64,000 bases of DNA, taken from Dillenia suffruticosa (taxonomy: Eukaryota; Streptophyta; Magnoliopsida; Dilleniales; Dilleniaceae). Positions within the stretch are counted from its first letter, which is position 1. The number at the start of each line of letters is the position of its first letter. The position numbers and the translations under genes were made by a program. The notes below the pieces were generated by a model. It saw only the letters and a list, made by a program, of their open reading frames with translations. It was not told where the DNA came from and searched no databases. The stretch covers positions 22,763,201-22,827,200 of the forward strand of contig JAVTVX010000004.1 in the NCBI GenBank assembly GCA_033439265.1. The letters are read 5' to 3'. Below are positions 10,812-20,625 of this stretch, in pieces.

Positions 10812-11909
10812 GGTTTTTTTTTTCTTTTCTTTTAAGTCAAAATAGGGTTTTTCTAATTAAATTTACTGAAATAGGGTTTTTTTTTTTTTTCCATTCCAAA
10901 TCTAGAGAAATCGAGAATACTTCATTATTATTATTTTTTTGATTTTTAAGTAATTTTGAAAAAAAAAAGCAATAAATGAATTCAAAAGCGCGGTCCTGAA
11001 TCGCGCTTTCAAAAGCGAGACCCAGGATCGTGCTTGTAACTTACCAACCCTCAGGAAGCCCCATTCTTTCCTTCTTCCGCCGTGAGTCTCTCACAAAGTC
11101 TCTCAACCCTAATCCCCTCCGGCATACTGTGTCCATCAACCTGCATCTGCCTAAACGTATCCAAGGCTCGGAAAGCAAACCCATTATTCACAAGACACCA
11201 AGTTATAAACCAAATCTCTATGGGGCATTTCCTCGAACACCTTGAGCATAGCCCCAACTATCAGAAAACCCATCCCCAGTTCACCTCCAATACCCTTTCT
11301 AACCTAATTCCATTCTTACATTCATGAGAAAATAAATTATTTTTCTCCTAAGCTGGATCCCATCCACTCACAGTCACTACTTAAACCCTAAAAGAAATGA
11401 CATTGTTTTTAGTTCGAGGGTCAGGAAGAGTGAGAGATTGAAGAAGAGAGTGAGTAAACAGGAAAAGAAAAACGAACAGCAAAAAAAAAAGAAAGAAAAC
11501 TGCCTGACCTGTTAACGCAGGAGATCCGCGAAGGGGAGGAGAGAGAGATATGCGAGGAAGAGGAAGTTTGCCCGAAGAGAAATCTGCGAGGAAGTTTGCA
11601 GGAAGGGGAGGCAGAGGGCAAGAAATAGAGAGAGAGAGAGATCTTTTTCTTCGTCTGATTGAGAGCGAAAGATCGAGTAAGGGAGGGCGTGGGCCGGTCA
11701 TTTTGAAAGCGAGATCCTCGATGTCGCTTTTGAACGCGCAATACAGGATAGCGCTTTTGTCCCTTTTTTATGAAAATTAATTAAAATTTCAAAACCAAAA
11801 AATGAAGTCGCCAATGCGAATCACGACTTTCAAAAGTCATGCGACTGGAATGAAAAAAGAAAATAAAATTTATTAAAAAAAAATCCTATTTTTGTAAAAA
11901 AAAAAACCC
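10812..11909. mobile_element. non-autonomous Mutator-like element carrying a gene fragment
   Basis: A 10-bp direct repeat atgtcccctc flanks the element exactly (10802-10811 and 11910-11919), the right size for a Mutator target duplication. The ends are inverted repeats: left begins ggttttttttttc, and right read in reverse begins gggtttttttttta. They continue inward through matching aatagg, T-rich, ttccattcc and gcgctttcaaaagcg segments for roughly 230 bp with many mismatches. The core holds a PPR-like piece and a GA-rich stretch. No transposase is present. It sits in the leader intron of the RPC7-like gene. Divergent arms point to considerable age, although the target duplication is still exact. 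Confidence 0.75.
11054..11330 (-). pseudogene. decayed PPR-like gene fragment inside the Mutator-like element
   Basis: Minus-strand frames read IVGAMLKVFEEMPHRDLV in one phase and NNGFAFRALDTFRQMQVDG in another. This is the pattern of consecutive plant pentatricopeptide repeats (VFEEMPxRDLV, then ALxxFRQMQ). The frame changes between the two and stops follow, so it is not a gene. Its position between the inverted arms makes it a captured fragment (Pack-MULE style). The PPR call rests on short motifs and is moderate. Confidence 0.5.
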
Positions 11910-12300
11910 ATGTCCCCTCCCCCGCCAACTAAAAAAACCAGACAAAAACTCTTTCTCCGTCTCCGTCTCCGTCTCCGTATCTCTCTAAAAAAGATAATCT
12001 AATAATCTAAAATATATAATAATGCAAACAACAACTCACTGCAAATCAGGGGAAGATTGACATGTCACTCTTGTTTGTCTCGGGTAGTTATTGCAAGTTC
12101 TTTTACGGACCGCAACCTTTTCCTAACAAGTTCCCACTTTTTATTTTTCCCTTTAAGTGAGACATTTTAGCAAACACTTGCAAGACAGACCGCACCAAAC
12201 AACCACCGACACAACAGATGGATACTAACCCATGAGTTATAAAACCCCAAAAAAAAAAATCAAGGACAGAATTTCTAAAGAACAAGAAAGAATACGTACC

Positions 12301-12400
12301 TTAAACTTTGCAGAGAAAGGATTTCCCAAGTCTATTTCGAATTAATTGAGATTATATATCACGGGAAACTGCGATCCGGTTTACATTTGTCCTTTTTTCC
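12301..12400 (-). other. probable 5' leader exon of the RPC7-like gene
   Basis: A strong donor (AAG then gtacgtattc) lies at 12301/12300 on the minus strand, and the coding ATG at 10058 directly follows an acceptor (gcttctcag). Joining them gives a spliced leader with a 2.2-kb leader intron. The upstream end is approximate and set by the promoter motifs beyond it. This is inference from splice signals only. Confidence 0.5.
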
Positions 12401-12404
12401 TCGC

Positions 12405-12480
12405 CGGAGCTTGGCCCACATAATTTTGGAAAGGTGAACGAGAACGGGCCAAACCGAGCCCATCAGGCCCAGTCCGCCCG
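12405..12480 (-). promoter_or_regulatory. site II-rich promoter region of the RPC7-like gene
   Basis: Read on the minus strand, three TGGGCY-type motifs occur: tgtGGGCC near 12415, gatGGGCTC near 12460 and actGGGCCT near 12470. Clusters of site II elements are typical of plant housekeeping promoters for translation and organelle-related genes. They sit just upstream of the inferred leader exon. Confidence 0.45.
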
Positions 12481-13521
12481 GGCACGCTGCAGGTCCAAGG
12501 TGAGATATCGATTTTTAGTTTGAACCGAATCGGACTCTTATGAGTCAAATCTCTTACGATATCTATTTTTTTATATAAAATTTAAATCTGAAACTTTATT
12601 TAAAGGGTATTCATGTTTAATCACTGAATCAACTAGATATTCATAAAAGGTATTCATGTTTAATCACTGAATCAACTAGATATTTATGGTGAGGTACGGA
12701 GATAGATGCACATGTAGATTTCAATATTATTTTTAATATTTAATCCAAACTATTTTATCATATATTATTATAAATTTAGTATTAAAATGATGGTTTTACT
12801 ATATGATCATTTTTTTATTGGATGACGGGTTTTTATTATTTTGAATATTATAATCATGCTTTTTTTTATCATACATTATTATGAAGTTATTATTTTGCAA
12901 CAATGATGGGTGTTTTTTTATTTTTTGAAAAATAATTTTTTCACTTAAAATTGTTTTCCAAAACTTTGAATTAAATTTGTTACCCAAAAAACCATTTCAT
13001 CTCCTTTTATTTATTTATTTATTTTGGTATAATTAGATGTAACCAAGCGGGTTCGAGAGCTGTCCCCGAGGGACTTCATCTCCTTTTATAAATGAGTTTC
13101 CCTTAAATTACGTTCGACAATGCTCAGATCGGATTAATCGGAGTATAACTCTGGATACCTATCAATTATACCAAAAAAATAAATTAGTAATTTTCTAGCA
13201 CCGAAATTTTTTGTATACTTTTCATGAATGCATTAATTAAAGTTTCTAATTTTTAACTTTATATAATCAAATTCTCTTTTAACAGTTTTTCTTTTTTTTT
13301 TTATTTCTACAAAGCATGCGTTATAAGACATCGTTGTCATGTGATATTCTTTGACAATGAGAGATTTCTTGCCGGCCTTGGTTGTTGAGGTGTGGCCTTC
13401 ACCACAAACCATGGATTAAAGCATTAGGGTCAATGTGGCCCAAGGGAAAAGCGGACATTATTAGAAGGGACAAAAACATATTTTATTTCAAGATTAATAC
13501 CAAAGAATATTGGTCTTTTTA
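12481..13521. other. intergenic, with A-tailed repeat fragment
   Basis: AT-rich DNA between two minus-strand genes. At about 13036-13185 lies a SINE-like piece: gggttcgagagc resembles a Pol III B box, followed by ggattaatcggag, ctctggatacctatc and an A-rich tail. A 33-bp near-tandem repeat (ttcatgtttaatcactgaa) occurs at about 12611 and 12655. No gene seen. Confidence 0.5.
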
Positions 13522-14769
13522 TCAGCTAATGTAATACATTGGATCTGGGAGTTTGAATGAACGATTTGCCTCATGGGTGCCTAAGATGTCGCTCCATTGG
13601 TCGCCTATGTTCCCCACGATCCTGTACCCACTTGCCTCCAACTCTGCCCGATGTGTTGACTTGTAAACAACAGCTGCAGTCCCGGACTCCGATGATCTTC
13701 TGGAAATATGACATAAGAAATTGATATTATCAGTGTGTTAGAAATCAGAGATATTGACATATTAAACACATATTTTAAACTATTATTCATCCGTAAAAAT
13801 ACTATTTCACTCTTTCTAGTATTATATTAATCGATATTTAAAATTATATTTTAACTAATTTAGTTTAACATTAGTCGAGTTTATTTTAGAAGATATTTCT
13901 CCCGACGTAAGTTTTTATATTTTTAAATTTTGACCATGAGAATTGATTAAAAATTTAGCATTATTATCTATTAGATGGATTGTATGATGGGTGTTAGTGA
14001 TAAGGGAATGAAAGGCTGTTGATGTCTCAAATTTCAATTTGTTTGGGTATATAATAATAATTGTACTTACCTCAGTATGAGCTTCAACCAACTTCTATAT
14101 CCCACATTTTTAAGATTGCTCCTTGTGACGTTTCTCTGATCTTCACTTCTTCCTGTCAAGAACACAGGCTTGATGCCCAGATGCAGTATCTTCCTGTAGA
14201 GCTTAAGAGTTCCCGGCAGTGCAGGCGCTTTCCCCTCAAAGACCCATTCATCGAACAGCGTGGAATTATATGGCTCTGCCCTGAATTTTTCAAGATAGAG
14301 AGATATATGTCGATCTAGGCAATCCTAAAACTGCAGGAGAATCATTTATAGACAAAACTGTAGAACATTTTCTTTACCCAAATCCATGTTTGGCATAGTA
14401 GGGGAGGTTAGAGAGGGTGGTCTCGTCAATATCAAAGATCCATATGTCTTTGCCGTCTTTGGAGATGTTGAGGCTTTTGGCATACTCTATAGCAGCGTAC
14501 ACAACAGCTTGAATGTCTTTCCGGTATTGGTGACCCAGCATGTAATGCCCTACATAGCCTTCGCATGTCTCTGGGATTGTTTTCCACTTAATGATGTTGT
14601 TAGCTTCGACGGCAAGACGCCAACTGAGGCATGACAAGCCAGATAGAAGGCGGCCACCACTGCCAGACTGAGGCCTGAGAAGGTGAATTTGCTCTTCACT
14701 AGCTACCTGTGAGCCCTGGAAAGACACAATGGCTGTGGAAAGAAAGAAGAGCAACAGCAAAACTTTCAT
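13522..14769 (-). CDS. acid phosphatase, vegetative-storage-protein type (HAD class B)
   Basis: Three exons with matching phases (14769-14378, 14280-14071, 13699-13522) encode 259 aa, the usual family length. A signal peptide covers about residues 1-24 (MKVLLLLFFLSTAIVSFQGS). The HAD catalytic motif is FDIDETTLSN, with D113 as nucleophile and D115 as acid/base. VFLTGR and GNIGDQWSD follow as the later HAD motifs. The pure storage proteins of soybean have lost the first Asp. Here it is kept, so an active secreted or vacuolar phosphatase releasing phosphate from organic esters is likely. The C-terminus ANRSFKLPDPMYYIS is typical. A TATA-like box lies about 85 bp upstream, and a large tandem array begins just behind it. 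Confidence 0.92.
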
Positions 14770-14846
14770 GTTTAATTGTTCTAGAATTAATGAAATTGCA
14801 AAGAATTAAAGTTTGGAGATGTCGAGGACTAATAGATGACCCAGCT

Positions 14847-14856
14847 CATTAAATAG
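14847..14856 (-). promoter_or_regulatory. TATA-like box of the acid phosphatase gene
   Basis: Read on the minus strand the site is ctatttaatg, 78-87 bp upstream of the ATG at 14769, a normal plant spacing. The tandem array starts only about 12 bp further upstream, so the duplicated unit abuts the core promoter. Confidence 0.4.
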
Positions 14857-14867
14857 ACTCAAACTTT

Positions 14868-17800
14868 AAGCAATTCACCTAGGTGCTTCTGAATAAACTA
14901 TCAACATATCACAAACAAAGTGGAGCCCAGAGTTCGTAAGACCCCTCGTGAAGCCACATACTTTGCAACATGTGTTTACAATGTGATGGACCATATTTAT
15001 GTTATTAAAAGGTATTATATTTTAAAAATATTTTATCTTATTAAAATATGTGATCTATCAAAATCAAATCAAATTATTTGATTTTAAAAATATTTAAATT
15101 CATTTGTTTTCATACTTCTAATAATTATTCCAATGCCTGTGATAATGAGTTTTCTATAACCCAATATATTGTAATATTTGATTAAAATAATGAATATCAA
15201 GGTTTTCTGTATTTTATTAATTATTTTATTTCTAATATGATATTAAAGTCATATTTATTTTTATATTTATATTTCTTTTATCATGATATCAGAATCATAT
15301 TTAAGACTGACAATTTGGTTAGGCCAATCCAAGCTCGGCCCAATTTGAAGGGCCAAACTTACCTCATTTTAGGGTAGGCCAAGTTTAGATCTATTATTTA
15401 AATCCGTTTTAATTAAGAGGCAAACATGGATATCGGTGACCTTGACCTTTTATAGGTTTGGTTCGTTTAAAATCAAATGTTATGATATTTGGATGGTAAT
15501 TTTGATCATTTTAATTTATTATTTTTAATATAGATTTTTTAATTTTTCAAAATATTGTTATTGTTGATTTTCATAATAATGTGTAATTTTTAATTTAATG
15601 TAGTAATATTTACTTAGATGATTAATATACTTTTATTTTATATTTATTATGTTATAAAATAAGTTAAAAATATAAAAAATAAAAATTTATGTTTCGAGCT
15701 TGAATTGGCCCGAAATGGGTATGAGGCCCTTCTAATTTTTCGGGTCAAGTTTGAATTTTGATTCTTTAAACTTTTTTGAGCCAAATTTGGTCCATAAAAT
15801 TTTAAATGAATTGAGTTCGAGTTTTGTAAATCCCGACTCAAAAGGCCCGATTGTCAGCACTAGTCATGTTCATATATCTATTCTATTATAGTATTAGAGT
15901 CAGAGTTATATTCATATATCTTCTATCATGGGTTTGAATGAGAGTCTGATTCGTGATTTAGGTACGGAGTCAATTATATTGGAAGATCTCTACTTCTCTA
16001 CAAGGAAACTCAATCAGATCGATTTGAATTAGTCGGGATAAAATTTTAAATATCGGGTGATGGAGCAAAGCCAAGAGAAAAAAAAAATCTGAAGGAGAGC
16101 CATGGCCAGAGTCGGGAGTTAAGGACAGAACTGGTCCATTCAGGAAAAAAAAAACCCTACTCTTCAGAGTTACAGAAACATCCTTAGAATTTTAGATTCT
16201 TTAAAATTCAATGATTGGAGAAATAAGATATAAATATTTTAAGCAATTCACCCAGGTGCTTCTGAATAAACTATCATCATATCACTAACAGAGTGGAGCC
16301 CAGAGTTGACAAGACCCCTCGTGAAGCCACATATTTTGCAACATGTGTTTACAATGTGATGGACCGTTTAGGTTATTAAAAGATATTATATTATAAAAAT
16401 ATTTAATTTTATTAGAATATATCTTGTACCAAAATTATAATATTTGATTAAAATAATGAATATCATGGTTTATATTTTGTTAATCCTTTTATTTTCTAAT
16501 ATGATATTAAAATCATATTTATTTATATTTCTTGTTTATATTTCTTTTATCATGATATCAGAATCATATTTAAGATTGATAATTCGGTTGGACCGACCTG
16601 AGCTCAGCCCAATTTGAAAGGTTGAGCTTGTCTCATTTTAGGGTAGGCCGAGTTTAGACCAATTATTTAGACTCATTTTAATTAAGGGCCGAACATGGAT
16701 ACAAGTGAACTCGACCTTTTATAAATTTGACTCATTTAAAATCAAATATTATGATACTTTAATAGCAATTTTGATAATTTCAATATATTACTTTTGATAT
16801 ATTTTTTAATTTTTGATAATATTGTTATTGTTGATATTTATAATAGTGTGTAATGTTTAATTTAATATAGTAATATTTATGTAGATGATTAATATGTTTT
16901 TATTTTGTATTTATTATGTTATAAAATGGATTAAAAATAAAAAAAAATAAAAATTTATATTTCGAGTTTGAATTTGACCTGAAATGGGTCCGAGACCCTT
17001 TTAATTTTTCGAGTTAAGTTTGAGTCTTGATTTTTTGAATTTTCTCAAGCCAGACTTAGCCCAAAAAATTTTAGATGAGTTGAGCCCGAGTTTTGTAAAT
17101 CCCAACTCAGAAGGCCCGATTACCAGCACTAGTCATGTTCATATATCTATTCTATTATGGTATTAGAGTCAGAGTTATATTCATATATCTTCTATCATGG
17201 GTTTGAATGAGAGTCTGACTCGTGATTTAGGTATAGAGTCAATTATATTGGAAGATCTCTACTTCTCTATAAGGAAATTCAATCGGATCGATTTGAATTA
17301 GTCGGGATAAAATTTTAAATATCGGGTGATGGAGCAAAGCCAAGGGAAAAAAAAAATCTGAAGGAGAGCCATGGCCAGAGTCGGGAGTTAAGGACAGAAC
17401 TGGTCCATTCAGGAAAAAAAAAACCTACTCTTCAGAGTTACAGAAACATCCTTAGAATTTTAGATTCTTTAAAATTAATGATTGGAGAAATAAGATATAA
17501 ATATTTTAAGCAATTCACCCAGGTGCTTCTGAATAAACTATCATCATATCACTAACAGAGTGGAGCCCAGAGTTGACAAGACCCCTCGTGAAGCCACATA
17601 TTTTGCAACATGTGTTTACAATGTGATGGACCGTTTAGGTTATTAAAAGATATTATATTATAAAAATATTTAATTTTATTAGAATATATCTTGTACCAAA
17701 ATTATAATATTTGATTAAAATAATGAATATCATGGTTTATATTTTGTTAATCCTTTTATTTCTAATATAGTATTAAAGTCGTATTTATCTATGTTTCATG

Positions 17801-19085
17801 TTTATATTTCTTTTATCATGATATCAGAATCATATTTAAGATCGATAATTCGGTTGGACCGACCTGAGCTCAGCCCAATTTGAAAGGTTGAGCTTGTCTC
17901 ATTTTAGGGTAGGCCGAGTTTAGACCAATTATTTAGACTCATTTTAATTAAGGGCCGAACATGGATACAAGTGAACTCGACCTTTTATAAATTTGACTCA
18001 TTTAAAATCAAATATTATGATACTTTAATAGCAATTTTGATAATTTCAATATATTACTTTTGATATAGTTTTTTAATTTTTGATAATATTGTTATTGTTG
18101 ATACTTATAATAGTGTGTAATGTTTAATTTAATATAGTAATATTTATGTAGATGATTAATATGTTTTTATTTTGTATTTATTATGTTATAAAATGGATTA
18201 AAAATAAAAAAATAAAAATTTATATTTCGAGTTTGAATTTGACCTGAAATGGGTCCGAGTCCCTTCTAATTTTTCGAGTTAAGTTTGAGTCTTGATTTTT
18301 TGAATTTTCTCAAGCCAGACTTAGCCCAAAATATTTTAGATGAGTTGAGCCCGAGTTTTGTAAATCCCGACTCAGAAGGCCCGATTGCTAGCACTAGTCA
18401 TGTTCATATATCTATTCTATTATGGTATTAGAGTCAGAGTTATATTCATATATCTTCTATCATAAATCTAAATGAAAACCCAACTCGTGACTTGGATATG
18501 AAATTGATTACATTGGAAGACCCCTACCCCCTAAGAGGGATCTTAGTCGGATTTATCTGAATTAGTCGGGATAAAACTCTGGATATTAAGTAGTAGATCA
18601 AATCCAAGATCACAAAAAAAAAAAGAGTTTGAATGAGAGCCACAGCCAGAGTCGGGAGTTAAGAGATAGAACCAGTCCATTCAGGAAAAAAAAAAAAAAA
18701 AAAAAAAGAAAACCTAATCTTTAGGTTTGTAGAAACACCTCTAGAATTTTAAATCCTTTGTTTAAATTCTCTTTCAAATTCAAATGATTTTTATTATATT
18801 ACATTGATTTGAAAGGAGATATTAGAGTATATTATATATCAAAACCAAATCAATTATTGATTTAATTTTAAAAATATTTGATTTTATTTATTTCTATATT
18901 TATAATAATTATTTATATATTTATAATAATGGGGTTTTTTATATAAATCTAATATATTATAATATTTGATTGAAATAATAAAATATTAGGGTTTTATATT
19001 TTTTTTATTGTTTCCATCTCTAACATGATATAATATCGATATTTATCTATTTTTTATATTAATATTTCTTTTATCGATACAAATA
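14868..19085. repeat. tandem array of a ~1.3-kb non-coding unit
   Basis: The anchor aagcaattcacc opens three units at 14868, 16241 and 17508 (lengths about 1373, 1267 and 1260). A fourth, diverged partial copy of the early part of the unit continues at about 18800-19085. Units 2 and 3 are nearly identical through their first ~900 bp, whereas units 1 and 2 are nearly identical through their last ~350 bp. Each full unit holds three tracts resembling a tRNA-Met primer-binding site (for example in unit 1 near 15235, 15280 and 15885), so the unit may derive from LTR-element ends. It also has an A-tailed repeat module near its end. No coding capacity. Confidence 0.9.
16203..16239 (+). repeat. 37-bp filler at unit junction, copied from the RPC7 intron
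   Basis: This stretch is identical to 8401-8437, in the RPC7-like gene's intron 2, and recurs with one base missing at 17471-17506. It sits exactly at the boundary between tandem units and is absent from the end of unit 3, as expected of filler DNA copied in during the duplication. Confidence 0.85.
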
Positions 19086-19195
19086 CAATAATAATATAAA
19101 ATAATCCAAAATAAAGGAATGGTTGATTAGTCCCACGTTGATTAGTCTGCCTGATACATTCTGGTGTGCTCATATTCCTTCTTTGACAATGAAAG

Positions 19196-20620
19196 TGTAA
19201 CAACTACCTGACCATAATGATTAGTAATTAATTATAATAATTAATATAGTAATAATTATAGTTATAAATATGAGTTAATATTTAATAAAATTAATTAATA
19301 GTTAATAAATTTAACAGTAATTAATTACACGAAATGATTAAATAACCGATAGAATTAATTAGTAAAAATAATATAAATAATAATACAAAATATTTAATAA
19401 CATTGATTGGATTGAAATTGATCTTGTTCTCACTCTCTCTGGTCTTTCTCTCTATAAATTCTCTTTCTATCTCTTTCTCTCTCTCTATTGTTCTAATCCC
19501 TCTTTCTCTCTCCATCTTTCTCTCTCTTCCTCTCTTCCTTTTTTTCACTTTCTCTTAAGTTGGTCTATGATAAATTAATATTAGAGTTTATGAATTCTTA
19601 ACTAATATTAAAAAATGACAGAAGAAATTAGGTATGAAACCATAAAAAAAGAAGTTTTCCATAATGCCATCGAAGAACATCTCAAAAAACAAAAAATTAT
19701 AATGCAAGAAATGATCATACAAATCAAAGAATATCGTTTACATGTTGACAAGAAATCGGAAGAAATCAATCAGATGGTTGATGAACAAAACCAAAGGATT
19801 GACGCTTTTATGACAAGTTTTAATGACTAATTCAGTACTCTTATGAAGATGTTGAATAAAGGCAAACCTGAAAAACAAAGTATTAATACACTTTTTGAAT
19901 TTTTAGTTTTATGTATTTCTAGTGAAGAAAAGTTGAGGATAAAAAGTAATTCGTAGATATTCAAAAAAGAATCTATTAATTGTGATTTTTTTTTTAAACC
20001 CTCCTAAAATTGAACTTCTGAGCTTCAATGAGAAAAATCTTTTATCAAAATCAGGATTTCAATTGTCCAAAAAAGAGCATGTTAATTGTGGTTTCTTGTC
20101 AAATTTTCTAATGATTGAACTTTTGATATTCATTGAGAAAATCCTCCACCAGAAACTAAGTCAAGAAAAAATTTTCTCAAGCTTTCTTGTCTCCACTTTT
20201 TTCCTACCATTCTCCTTGCAAATCAAGTCACATCTGTTAATCTCTATCATTCTATCTTTCCGCATAAATATAAATTTTGGTTCAAAATTTATAGATTTAA
20301 GTTTCAATTTTTGATTTTCCATCATTAAGGATAAGAATGTTTTTAAAAGGAAAAAATATTGTAACAATTATAGTTAACAGTTAATAAATTGATTAGTAAT
20401 TAATTATGTAAAATGATTAAAAAGTTAGTAGAATTAGTTAAGAAAAATAGTTTAAATAGTAACTCAAGACATGTTATGGTATTGATCCGAATAAAATTGA
20501 TTTTGTTCTCACTCTCTTTCTTGTCTTTCTCTCTCTCTCTTTATATTCTAATCCCTCCTTTCTCTCTATCTTTCTATCCCTATCTTCCTTTTTTTCACTC
20601 TCTACAGTTGTTCCATGACA
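19196..20620 (+). mobile_element. small non-autonomous LTR retrotransposon (fossil)
   Basis: A 5-bp duplication gaaag flanks the element (19191-19195, 20621-20625). Long terminal repeats start TGTAACAA and end in TATGATA/CATGACA: left about 19196-19572, right about 20360-20620. They are clearly related over the CT-rich part but strongly diverged and unequal in length, so the insertion is old. A degenerate primer-binding-like site follows the left LTR, and a purine tract precedes the right one. The ~790-bp interior has a 71-codon frame at 19615-19830 resembling the start of a plant gag protein (Glu/Lys-rich helix) and no polymerase. An imperfect internal repeat of about 110 bp lies near 19950-20150. 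It is broken and cannot move unaided; Ty3 affinity is a guess. Confidence 0.8.
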
Positions 20621-20625
20621 GAAAG

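Noticed and set aside
11381-11780. Three overlapping frames of about 76-106 codons
   Set aside because: They come from the GA-rich core of the Mutator-like element, are open in several frames at once, and have Ser/Leu- or Arg/Glu-rich content without domains.
19321-19548. A 75-codon minus-strand frame rich in RERE
   Set aside because: It lies in the CT-rich part of the left LTR, so it is a simple-sequence artefact.
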